Source: Bacillus sp. FJAT-42376
GTDB lineage: Bacteria; Bacillota; Bacilli; Bacillales; Bacillaceae
DNA: 64,000 nt
NCBI RefSeq assembly: GCF_003816055.1
Contig: NZ_CP033906.1
Location: forward strand, 3,968,001-4,032,000
Direction of reading: 5' to 3'
Made by a program: the position numbers and the translations under genes. The number at the start of each line of letters is the position of its first letter. Within the stretch, counting starts at the first letter, position 1. The notes beneath the pieces were generated by a model, which did not search any database, was not told the origin of the DNA, and saw only the letters and a list, made by a program, of their open reading frames with translations. Below, one piece after another: positions 44,254 through 52,305 of the stretch.

Positions 44254-45606
44254 TTATGGCAGATACATTCTTGGGTTAACCGCGCTTCCTTTGCCTGTAT
44301 AACCTCCCGGATGCACTTCAAAATGAAGATGAGTTCCAGTCGATCCTCCAGTTGTTCCCATTATTCCAATCTGCTGCCCTTGTGTAACGGTTTGTCCGCT
44401 GTGAACCATGCTGGAATCAAGGTGGGCATAAATAGTTGTATAACTTTTTCCGTTAATGACGTGGGAGATGAATACAACATTTCCCCAGCTGCTGGAGTAA
44501 TTCGAACGAATGACCGTTCCGGATGCTGCTGCATGAACTGGAACATTTCCGTTCGCGATATCTACGCCGCCATGAAGTTTCTTCTGCCCGGTAATTGGAT
44601 GAATCCTCATACCGAATTCAGATGAGTGTCTTCCTGATGCAGGCCAGATGAAAATCGCGTTACCGGAAGGCGCAGGTGCCGGTGCCGGTGCAGTTGAAGT
44701 ATCAGAGCTGCTGCTCTCAGACGAACTGCCGGACGGGCTGTTATGGCTTTGACGAGCCTGTTCTGCTTTTTCTTCTGCTGCTCTTGCAGCAGCTGCAGCT
44801 GCTGCCGCGGCTTCACGCTGGCGTCTTTCTTCCTCCGCTTTAGCGCGCTGCATTTCCTGCTGAACGGCTGCTTCCTGCTCTTTCAGGAATACGGCCTGAT
44901 CTTCAAGTTCATGCATATCGCCTTCAGCATCATGGCTTTGCTGCTCAACCTGCTGCATGACCGCATTTTTCTCAAGCGATTTCTTATTCAGATTTTCTTT
45001 CATCGCTTCTAAGTCTGTCAGGGCATCTTCCAGTTTTTGAAGAGTGCTGTTTAGTTCCGCTTCTTTTTGCTCAAGTAGCTTTTTGTCCTCATCATGTGCT
45101 TTTAAAATATCGTTGTCTGCTCCAATAATAGTAGATACAGCGCCAATTCTTGAAATAAAATCACCAAAGTCCTGAGCCCCAAGAAGCACATCTAAATAGC
45201 TTCCCATTCCGCCGCTTGCCTGAAGAGCACGTGCGCGGTCCCGTACGATTTCATTGCGTTCTTTAATTCTTTGCTTCACTTCTGCAATTTGCTTTTTAAG
45301 ACTATCAATCTCTTTTTTTGCGTTGTCAATATCCGCTTGCTTTTCACGGATTTTAGCATTTGCTGCTGAAATCTCTGTGTCCAGTCTTTTAATTTCATCA
45401 TTAAGCTTGGCTTGTTTTTGTTTTAATTTTTCCAGCTGCTGCTGCTTGCTGGACAGATCCGATTGAACTCCGGACTGCTGTTCTCTGATGCTTCTCTGTT
45501 TTTCTTCCAGCGTTTCAGCTCCTGCATAGTTACTGCTCAGCGGAATCAGGACGCCGTTTACACTGATAATCGCTGCGACCCCAAAAGTTAAAAGCTTTCT
45601 TCTCAC
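44254..45606 (-). CDS. EnvC/CwlO-type murein hydrolase: coiled coil plus M23 peptidase domain
   Basis: 450-residue secreted protein. Signal peptide to about 30 (NYAGAET), a long coiled coil about 32-290 of the PcsB/CwlO N-terminal type (QQSGVQSDLSSKQQQLEKLK, RARALQASGGMGSYLDVLLG), an Ala-rich then Ser/Pro linker, and a C-terminal LytM/M23 domain with zinc residues in KKLHGGVDIANG and GTHLHFEVHPGG. It is encoded right after ftsEX, so the coiled coil is likely bound and switched by FtsX to control cleavage of peptidoglycan. GTG start at 45606 with GGGAGG upstream. Confidence 0.88.
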   Translation of the reverse strand: MRRKLLTFGVAAIISVNGVLIPLSSNYAGAETLEEKQRSIREQQSGVQSDLSSKQQQLEKLKQKQAKLNDEIKRLDTEISAANAKIREKQADIDNAKKEIDSLKKQIAEVKQRIKERNEIVRDRARALQASGGMGSYLDVLLGAQDFGDFISRIGAVSTIIGADNDILKAHDEDKKLLEQKEAELNSTLQKLEDALTDLEAMKENLNKKSLEKNAVMQQVEQQSHDAEGDMHELEDQAVFLKEQEAAVQQEMQRAKAEEERRQREAAAAAAAAARAAEEKAEQARQSHNSPSGSSSESSSSDTSTAPAPAPAPSGNAIFIWPASGRHSSEFGMRIHPITGQKKLHGGVDIANGNVPVHAAASGTVIRSNYSSSWGNVVFISHVINGKSYTTIYAHLDSSMVHSGQTVTQGQQIGIMGTTGGSTGTHLHFEVHPGGYTGKGSAVNPRMYLP

Positions 45607-45652
45607 CTTTTTTTCCTCCCCTAACCTATCTATCTTCTATGTAAGGCTGCTG

Positions 45653-45677
45653 CAGACTGGCCTGTTCAGCCAGTCTG
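45653..45677 (-). other. Intercistronic hairpin between ftsX and the M23 gene
   Basis: CAGACTGGC pairs with GCCAGTCTG around seven bases, with no T-run. More likely an mRNA processing or stabilising hairpin than a terminator. Confidence 0.6.
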
Positions 45678-45688
45678 ACCCTTTAGCC

Positions 45689-46579
45689 TTATACTTTTAA
45701 GAATTTTCTTACAGACATCAAGCTTCCCCATACACCAATCAGTGCGCCGATCAAAAGCAGAATGATGCCAACCTGCCATACAAACGGATTGAATGGGAGC
45801 AGCTGGGCAAATGAATCCGTCAATTGCGGTGCGGCCCATGTATACAGGCTGTTATAAGCAAAAATCAGGATGACGATCGGAATGATCGCTCCGAAGGTTC
45901 CAAGCATAAGCCCTTCCATAAAAAACGGCCAGCGGATGAACCAGTTGGTCGCCCCAACGAGTTTCATAATCTCAATCTCGCGCCGGCGTGCAAAAATCGT
46001 AATCTTAATCGTATTGGAAATGAGGAACATTGCGGTGAAAATCAGTCCGATGATCAGAGCAATTCCTATGTTTCTGGCTAAGTTGATTCCATTGAACAGC
46101 TTTTTCACTTCTTCTTTTCCGTAATTCACTTTGTACGCATGGTCAAACTTTTCAATTTGACTGGCTATTTTGGCTGTGTCCTGAGGTTCTTTTGCTTTGA
46201 CTACGAACGCATTCCTAAGGGGGTTTCCCTGCTCTCTCAGCTCCAGAGCCTCACCTTGTTCACCGAAGTTCTTTTTCATTTTATTAAGCTCTTCTTCTTT
46301 CGAAGAAAACTCAATGCTTGCAATATCCGGGATTCGTTGAATATCTCTTTCCAGCTTCGCCTGTTCCTCTTCAGAAGCCGTCTCATCCACCAATACCTTG
46401 ATGATTACATCATTTTCAATGTTGTTGGCAAAATGATTGAGATTCATCATGATTACGAGGAATGTTCCTACAAGAATCAAAGTAACCGCTACCGCACTTA
46501 CGGATGCAAAAGACATCCATGCGTTTCTTCCAAGGGATTTAACACTTTCGCGGAAATGACGGCCAAGGGTCTTAATCAT
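45689..46579 (-). CDS. ftsX: Cell division ABC transporter-like permease FtsX
   Basis: Membrane partner of FtsE that transmits ATP-driven motion to an extracellular hydrolase; 296 residues. N-terminal KTLGRHFRESVKSLGRNAWM, first span about 25-47, extracellular domain about 48-165 (VLVDETASEEEQAKLERDIQ), then three spans with the conserved RRREIEIMKLVGATNWFIRWPF before the last two. The ATG at 46579 overlaps the ftsE stop by eight bases, so the pair is coupled. Confidence 0.94.
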   Translation of the reverse strand: MIKTLGRHFRESVKSLGRNAWMSFASVSAVAVTLILVGTFLVIMMNLNHFANNIENDVIIKVLVDETASEEEQAKLERDIQRIPDIASIEFSSKEEELNKMKKNFGEQGEALELREQGNPLRNAFVVKAKEPQDTAKIASQIEKFDHAYKVNYGKEEVKKLFNGINLARNIGIALIIGLIFTAMFLISNTIKITIFARRREIEIMKLVGATNWFIRWPFFMEGLMLGTFGAIIPIVILIFAYNSLYTWAAPQLTDSFAQLLPFNPFVWQVGIILLLIGALIGVWGSLMSVRKFLKV

Positions 46580-47258
46580 ATAATCCGTACTCCCCTCTTG
46601 CCTCGTCACGAACAATCTTTCCATCTTCGACTGCAATGACACGTTTTTTCATGGTGTTGACGATTTCTCTGTTATGCGTAGCCATGACCACGGTTGTACC
46701 GCGGTTATTGATTTCCTCAAACACATTCATAATTTCCCATGAAGTATCAGGATCAAGATTCCCGGTCGGCTCATCCGCAATGACCACTCCGGGATTATTG
46801 ACAATGGACCGGGCGAGCGAGATGCGCTGCTGCTCTCCGCCTGACAGCTCGTCCGGAAAACTACGTGCTTTATGTTTAAGCTGAACGAGATCGAGCACTT
46901 CCATTACACGCTTTTTGATGTTCTTGTTGCTTTCGCCAATCACTTCCATGGCAAATGCGACATTTTCGTACACCGTTAAGCGGGGAAGAAGTTTAAAATC
47001 CTGAAAGACGACGCCTATGCTTCTTCTTAAATAAGGAACCTTGCTCTCCTTCAGCTTCCCAAGGTTCACTCCATTAATCACAATTTTCCCTGAGCTGGGC
47101 TTTTCTTCCCTGTACATCATTTTGATGAATGTTGATTTGCCGGCTCCGCTCGGCCCTACAACATAAACGAACTCACCCTGGTTAATCTTCACATCAATTC
47201 CGTTGATGGCGACTACACCGTTTGGATAAGTTTTATAGATCTTTTCCATTTCTATCAT
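46572..47258 (-). CDS. ftsE: Cell division ATP-binding protein FtsE
   Basis: Cytoplasmic ATPase of FtsEX, 228 residues. Walker A GPSGAGKST, Q-loop VVFQDFKLLPRLTVYENVA, signature LSGGEQQR, Walker B GVVIADEPTGNLDPD, His switch ATHNRE. ATG at 47258 chosen because the product then starts MIEMEKIYKTYPNGV like B. subtilis FtsE and has the same length; a GTG at 47267 lies inside the ribosome binding site. Confidence 0.95.
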   Translation of the reverse strand: MIEMEKIYKTYPNGVVAINGIDVKINQGEFVYVVGPSGAGKSTFIKMMYREEKPSSGKIVINGVNLGKLKESKVPYLRRSIGVVFQDFKLLPRLTVYENVAFAMEVIGESNKNIKKRVMEVLDLVQLKHKARSFPDELSGGEQQRISLARSIVNNPGVVIADEPTGNLDPDTSWEIMNVFEEINNRGTTVVMATHNREIVNTMKKRVIAVEDGKIVRDEARGEYGLYD

Positions 47259-47286
47259 GCAAATCACCCAAAACTAGTTTTTTAGA

Positions 47287-47316
47287 ATCATATTTCGTAT
47301 ATGAAATTTTTGTCAG
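47287..47316 (-). promoter_or_regulatory. Candidate SigA promoter of ftsEX
   Basis: Minus strand CTGACA, 18-base spacer, TATGAT, ending about 29 bases before the ftsE ATG. Confidence 0.5.
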
Positions 47317-47525
47317 TAATTGTCGATTGTATAAACATAGTCCTATTGCCAAATCTTTTCTCACAACGTCCATTATAACACCAACATTCGCCAAAAATAG
47401 ACCATATTATATTACATTTTCATTTCATGTCTGTAAAACAAGTAATGTTTTATTCGGATTCGGGTATATATAATTGCCTATCTGTAAAAGATGTGATGTT
47501 ATTTTTTCGACATTTTCCCATACAA

Positions 47526-47553
47526 TAAAAAAAGACCCCTTTGCAGGAATCTT
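47526..47553 (-). terminator. Terminator overlapping the cccB stop
   Basis: Minus strand AAGATTCC-TGCAAA-GGGGTCTT with two G-U pairs, followed by TTTTT. Confidence 0.8.
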
Positions 47554-47866
47554 ATTTTTTCTCTGAAAGCCACTCGGCTACTTTTTTTGCGTCTTCGCCT
47601 TCAAGTATTCCCTGTGGCATGCCGCCTTTTCCATTTTTAATGATTTGTTCGATTTCTGCTGCATCGTACTCTTCTCCAACACGGGTTAAGTTCGGTCCGG
47701 CCCCGCCTTTAAGATCCACTCCATGACAGCTCGCGCAGTTCTGTTTGAACAGCTGCTCTCCGTCTGCAGCCGAAGCTCCCTGTTCAGTAGAGGACTCTCC
47801 TCCGCCCCCGCAGGCAGTTAAAACAATGGATGTTGTAAAAATAAGGGCAAATGCTTTTCTTTTCAA
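47552..47866 (-). CDS. cccB: Cytochrome c551 lipoprotein
   Basis: Small membrane-anchored electron carrier, 104 residues. Lipobox in [13 protein letters not shown], then a flexible linker and one c-type heme: [13 protein letters not shown] gives CxxCH, and [10 protein letters not shown] supplies the axial Met. TTG start at 47866 with AAGGAGGAGG upstream. Placed between ftsE and yvjA as in B. subtilis. The TTG start and lipid anchor fit the family. Confidence 0.93.
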   Translation of the reverse strand: MKRKAFALIFTTSIVLTACGGGGESSTEQGASAADGEQLFKQNCASCHGVDLKGGAGPNLTRVGEEYDAAEIEQIIKNGKGGMPQGILEGEDAKKVAEWLSEKK

Positions 47867-47911
47867 CGCAGGTGCCTCCTCCTTAAAATCTATAACGTTA
47901 TTATAACCCAG

Positions 47912-48778
47912 TCATGCTTTCTTGAAACCCTCTCCAAGAACCTCTGAAGCATCCATAACAACGACGAATGCAGATGGATCAATTGCTCTGACCAATTGTT
48001 TCAGTTTTGTGAATTCCGTTTGATCAACAACACACATTAGTATGGGTTTTTCCATATCTGTATACCCGCCGTAGGCCGACACCTTTGTCACGCCTCTGTC
48101 AATTTTCTGCAGGATGGACTGCTTTACTTCTTCTTCATGACTCGTGATGACCATCGCCATCTTCGAGCGCCCCAGTCCGATTTGGACAATATCGATGGTT
48201 TTGCTTGTGACATAAAGCCCGATTAATGCGTATAGGCCTCCTTCAATATCAAACGCAAACGTGGCAGCGAGGACAATTAATCCATCCAGCATAGCCACAC
48301 AAGTACCAAGTGTAAGCCCCGTGTATTTATGAATAATTTGCGCAGCCAAATCGGTTCCGCCTGTTGACGCCTTTCCTCTAAAAACGAGCCCAAGACCCAG
48401 TCCGACTCCGATCCCCCCGAATAATGCACCGAGAAGCGGGTCCTTCGTAACTGCGTCCACATCCTTTGTTAAATAAACGATAAATGGGAGAAAAAGCGTC
48501 CCAATAAGCGTTTTAAAACCAAATTGCTTTCCGAGCAGGATGACACCGGCAATGAACAACGGGATATTAAACGCCCACTGAACGTAAGCCGGCTCGAAAC
48601 CAAACGCATCATTTAAGATCGTACTGATTCCGCTCACACCTCCTGAAGCAACCCGGTTCGGAAGCAGAAAAAGATTAAATGCAAGTGCCACTATGGCAGA
48701 GCCTGCAAGAATGTACATGTATTCTAAAACTTTTGCGGCGATTGGATGCTGAGTAAATGACTGCCTTCGCTGTTTCAT
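47912..48778 (-). CDS. yvjA: YitT family membrane protein YvjA (DUF161 + DUF2179)
   Basis: 288 residues: five to six spans forming two DUF161 repeats (GSAIVALAFNLFLLPNRVASGGVSG and FRGKASTGGTDLAAQII) and a C-terminal soluble DUF2179 domain (ITSHEEEVKQSILQKIDRGV, PILMCVVDQTEFTKLKQLV). Transport of an unknown small molecule is supposed. ATG at 48778. Position matches yvjA of B. subtilis. Confidence 0.87.
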   Translation of the reverse strand: MKQRRQSFTQHPIAAKVLEYMYILAGSAIVALAFNLFLLPNRVASGGVSGISTILNDAFGFEPAYVQWAFNIPLFIAGVILLGKQFGFKTLIGTLFLPFIVYLTKDVDAVTKDPLLGALFGGIGVGLGLGLVFRGKASTGGTDLAAQIIHKYTGLTLGTCVAMLDGLIVLAATFAFDIEGGLYALIGLYVTSKTIDIVQIGLGRSKMAMVITSHEEEVKQSILQKIDRGVTKVSAYGGYTDMEKPILMCVVDQTEFTKLKQLVRAIDPSAFVVVMDASEVLGEGFKKA

Positions 48779-48929
48779 CGTCTATTTCCCTCCATTGGAA
48801 TACTTAACCAGACAAGAGTATAGCACCGGAACCCGGCAGTGTAAACGAAGCTTAAATAACGTGGTAAAGGGGTAAAGTGCTGGTGTAGTATGTCCTGCGT
48901 AACGGGTATTTATCCGCTCTTCCACACAA

Positions 48930-48955
48930 AATAAAAAAGCCGGTTTCCCGGCTTG
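48930..48955 (-). terminator. Terminator of the small membrane protein gene
   Basis: AAGCCGG-GAAA-CCGGCTT followed by TTTT on the minus strand. Confidence 0.88.
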
Positions 48956-48962
48956 TCCATCT

Positions 48963-49319
48963 CTATATTTTTTTCGGTGCCTTTCCCGTTAAGCTGGCAA
49001 ACAAGGTGAAAAGCCCAAGAATCAGCATACCGGCATCCAGACACAAAAATCCGATTCCCATTGCCCATTCAGCATCCCTGAAGGACCTGTAGACAATCAC
49101 ACTGAACACCAGCGTCCCGCTGAGGGCCAAACAGGTTATTCCCCATAGATAAATCGTTCTTTTAGCCCAAATCATAAACAGCAAGCCGCCGCACCCGAAT
49201 GCAATAGCTAGTGAATAAGAGGATTGTTCCGGATTTTCAGCCATGAAGATACCTGCCGTTCCATATAAAAAGCCAAAGAATAAGAGAACCGACAAAATGG
49301 CTTTAACTGCAGATTTCAT
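48963..49319 (-). CDS. Four-span small membrane protein, unknown function
   Basis: 118 residues, start ATG 49319 with GGGGGTGG upstream. Spans at about 4-22, 36-53, 58-78 and 86-108 (for example AILSVLLFFGFLYGTAGIF and GIGFLCLDAGMLILGLFTLF), with a short basic tail GKAPKKI. No family recognised. Possibly a distant relative of the next upstream gene, which has the same size and a similar span pattern. Confidence 0.65.
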   Translation of the reverse strand: MKSAVKAILSVLLFFGFLYGTAGIFMAENPEQSSYSLAIAFGCGGLLFMIWAKRTIYLWGITCLALSGTLVFSVIVYRSFRDAEWAMGIGFLCLDAGMLILGLFTLFASLTGKAPKKI

Positions 49320-49410
49320 TCTTTCCACCCCCTGCTTGTCTGCCTTTTTTATTTTTATACCCATCATTCTTGCGAATAAAAACATGCTCATGATTCAGAC
49401 AGCCAAACCT

Positions 49411-49755
49411 TTATGTATTTTGGGTGAATTTCCCCCTGATCAGCACAATGATGATGATCGCTGCAATAAGTGCAATCACTCCGATGAATATTCCGGCTGC
49501 CCATTCGTCCTGTTTAAACGCCTCTGAGGCTGCTACCGTTCCTCCGGCTGCAATACTCGCAGTAAATAATGCCCATCCCCAATCGCCTGCCTTTGAATCA
49601 CTCCAAATAATCAATAGCATGCCAACGCCAAACAAAAGCAGAGCAGCTCCCATTAAAAACATCTGCCATTCATCCGCCTGAAAAATAGACGCCCCTCCAA
49701 ATAAAGCAATAAACCCCATTCCAATCGAAGCAAGCGGTTTTGTTATGCAGCCCAT
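49411..49755 (-). CDS. Four-span small membrane protein, unknown function
   Basis: 114 residues from the ATG at 49755, which follows GGGAGGG. Spans include PLASIGMGFIALFGGASIF, MFLMGAALLLFGVGMLLIIW and AAGIFIGVIALIAAIIIIVL. The repeated QADEW / KQDEWAAG blocks before spans 2 and 4 suggest an internal duplication. The pair with the gene at 48963 lies between yvjA and prfB, where B. subtilis has none that I recall. Confidence 0.65.
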   Translation of the reverse strand: MGCITKPLASIGMGFIALFGGASIFQADEWQMFLMGAALLLFGVGMLLIIWSDSKAGDWGWALFTASIAAGGTVAASEAFKQDEWAAGIFIGVIALIAAIIIIVLIRGKFTQNT

Positions 49756-49826
49756 TGTCAGCCCTCCCTTTCTTTTTAAGAAGCAAAACCTCCGGATATA
49801 TTCCCTTTGTTTTCCAATCAGAAACA

Positions 49827-49855
49827 AAAAAACACCCCTGCAAGGGTGTTTTTTA
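49827..49855 (-). terminator. Terminator after prfB
   Basis: AAAAACACCC-TTGCAGG-GGGTGTTTTT type hairpin with T-run right after the prfB stop. Confidence 0.88.
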
Positions 49856-49860
49856 CCTGT

Positions 49861-50959
49861 TTAAAGTTTAGAGCGCAAATAAGAGTCAATAAACGGATCC
49901 AGCTCGCCGTCCATGACCGCATGGACATTTCCAATCTCTGTACTCGTTCTGTGGTCTTTTACCATAGAGTATGGATGGAATACATAAGAACGGATTTGGC
50001 TTCCCCAGCCAATATCCTTTTGTTCTCCGCGGATTTCAGCCAGCTGGGCTTCCTGCTCTTCAATCTTCTTCTGATAGAGCTTCGCTTTCAGCATTTTCAT
50101 CGCATGCTCGCGGTTTTTGATTTGGGATCGTTCCGTTTGGCAGGAAACAACCACTCCCGTTGGAAGATGGGTAATACGGACGGCTGAATCCGTCGTATTA
50201 ATATGCTGTCCCCCGGCTCCGCTGGCACGGTACGTATCAATTTTAAGATCTTCTGTACGGATCTCAATTTCAATCTCTTCATTGAATTCAGGCATGATTT
50301 CACATGACACGAATGACGTATGACGGCGTCCTGACGAATCAAATGGAGAAATACGGACAAGACGGTGTACTCCTTTTTCTGCTTTCAGGTATCCATAGGC
50401 ATTGTGGCCTTTGATCAGCAGTGTAACGGATTTAATTCCGGCTTCATCACCAGGAAGGTAATCCATTGTTTCTACCTTAAAGCCTTTTTTCTCCGCCCAG
50501 CGGGTATACATGCGAAGAAGCATCGATCCCCAGTCCTGTGATTCGGTTCCGCCTGCACCTGGATGCAGTTCAAGGATGGCATTGCTTTTATCGTAAGGCT
50601 CGCTCAGCAGCAATTGAAGTTCAAAATCATTCATTTGCCCAGTAAGACCTTTCAGTTCAGATACGAGTTCATCCTGAAGTTCATCATCCGGTTCTTCTTT
50701 TAGAAGCTCCAGCGTGAGCTGCAGATTTTCGTAAGACTCACTCATCTCCTGAAACTGATTGACTACATCCTTCAAGCCTTTTGCTTCATTAATCACCACT
50801 TGTGCGGCATTTTGATCATTCCAGAAAGAAGGATGAGCCATTTCCTCATCTAATTCCTGAATGCGCGCTTCCTTTGTATCGAGGTCAAAGAGACCCCCTA
50901 AAAGCCGCTAATCTCTTAGCTGTTTTATCTAATTCCTGACGAATTTCTACTAAATCCAT
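49861..50959 (-). CDS. prfB: Peptide chain release factor 2, programmed +1 frameshift
   Basis: Recognises UAA/UGA and triggers peptide release. Codons from ATG 50959 give [20 protein letters not shown] and stop at TGA 50887-50885; the rest is in the +1 frame ([20 protein letters not shown]). The slip site is AGGGGGTCTCTTTGAC: an internal SD-like AGGGGG, CTT and in-frame UGA followed by C, the classical autoregulatory RF2 signal. The body shows the stop-recognition SPF ([12 protein letters not shown]) and catalytic GGQ ([16 protein letters not shown]). Total about 365 residues. Confidence 0.96.
50885..50900 (-). promoter_or_regulatory. RF2 recoding site
   Basis: AGGGGGTCTCTTTGAC on the minus strand: SD-like AGGGGG three bases before CTT-TGA-C. 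Low RF2 slows termination at UGA and allows +1 slippage of tRNA-Leu. Confidence 0.96.
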
Positions 50960-51042
50960 TTCAGTCACCTCGGGTAAGTTTTTAAGCTACTGTTAAACAT
51001 AAACCACAGGGGGCAAAAAGTCCAGCCGGCATTCCATTCCAT

Positions 51043-51975
51043 TTATAACTCCTTTAGAAAGGCAACCACTCTGTCTTCATACTCCTGCTTATTTAATCTA
51101 TATGCTTCAATATGGCCGCCCATTTCAGGCTGCCACAGATCAATGTCACTGTTCATTCGCTTCATTCTTTCGCTTTCCGTACAGGAAATCGCCGGATCAT
51201 TTTTTGCGTGGACAATCATGATCTTTTTTCCTTCTGCTTTTTTAACTACCTCGATGGGTTTCACTAAATGAGGTTTAAATCCGAGGAAGTTAAGCTTGGT
51301 CACATAGGAAGACACTCTCCCGATAAAACGCGGAAGCTTCGTCCAGTATTCAAAGGAGTCCAGTACATAAGAGTCAAGGCTTGCAAACGGGCTGTCCGCA
51401 ATAATCCCCTTTACGTCGTCATGCCGGCAGCCTGCAAGAAGGGAAGTGCTTGCCCCCATGGACCATCCGATTAAGATGATGTGATCCATGCTTTTCTCAT
51501 GCTTAACAAATTCAATCGCTCCATTTAAATCAAGCTGTTCCTTTAACGCAATCGTCGTTTCGTTTCCGTCTGATTCTCCTGCATTTCTGAAATCATACAT
51601 CAGGACGCTGTAGCCCTGTGACTGAAATACTTTTACAAGATCAAAAATCGGAAACGGCATATTGTAGCGGTTAAGTCCGTATGCATGGGAAAACACGACA
51701 GCCTTGCTGCTGTTCTCAACCGGCATCCACCAGCCTCTAAGAGAAAGCCCGTCCGAACTTTTGAAATGCACTTCCTCCGTTTGAATTCCAAAATGAGCAG
51801 GATGTTTCTTCAAAGCAATTTTTGGAGGATGCATCGCTCTCCAAATAATATATGAACTCAATCCATAAAACGCGTTCGCTGCAACTAGTCCTAAACCCGA
51901 TCCCACAAAGGCCGCTCTTCTCCAGCGGTTTGCCCTTTGCTTCATCGGCAGTACGGCATGCTGTTCCACTTTCAC
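51043..51975 (-). CDS. Alpha/beta hydrolase, membrane-anchored
   Basis: 310 residues. An N-terminal basic segment and span (RRAAFVGSGLGLVAANAFYG) anchor the protein. The hydrolase domain has LRGWWMPVENSSKAVVFSHA, nucleophile elbow ILIGWSMGAST, Asp in VHAKNDPAIS and His in EMGGHIEAYR. It resembles YfhR/FrsA-like and Bacillus YqkD-type hydrolases. Substrate unknown. GTG at 51975 (a second GTG at 51969) follows AAAGGA. It lies between secA and prfB. Confidence 0.8.
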   Translation of the reverse strand: MKVEQHAVLPMKQRANRWRRAAFVGSGLGLVAANAFYGLSSYIIWRAMHPPKIALKKHPAHFGIQTEEVHFKSSDGLSLRGWWMPVENSSKAVVFSHAYGLNRYNMPFPIFDLVKVFQSQGYSVLMYDFRNAGESDGNETTIALKEQLDLNGAIEFVKHEKSMDHIILIGWSMGASTSLLAGCRHDDVKGIIADSPFASLDSYVLDSFEYWTKLPRFIGRVSSYVTKLNFLGFKPHLVKPIEVVKKAEGKKIMIVHAKNDPAISCTESERMKRMNSDIDLWQPEMGGHIEAYRLNKQEYEDRVVAFLKEL

Positions 51976-52203
51976 ATTATCCTTTCTTCGTTCGTTTTAC
52001 ACATTTTTATCGCCAAAATCTATTCTTTTTCAAGCATATTCGAGAAATTTCGTAAAACATTTAGTATACAACATAATTGTAGCTTTTGCCAATTGCCGGC
52101 ACACATACATCAAATCGCAGCCCTGTTCAAGAGGGGATTTCCAGTAAGCCCTTTAAGCTAAGCTCTGTGTTTTTACCATTCGCTAAGCATCCCTTTAGAC
52201 ACA

Positions 52204-52230
52204 AAAAACCCCCGGCTTAGCGGAGGTTTT
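52204..52230 (-). terminator. Terminator after secA
   Basis: Minus strand AAAACCTCCG-CTAAGC-CGGGGGTTTT followed by TT; one G-U pair. Confidence 0.85.
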
Positions 52231-52305
52231 CCATTTCAATATTCTCTGTAATCAGGACTTTTTAGACAGTCCATTGCTTTAAAATTTTCTCATAAAAGAC
52301 GTTCA

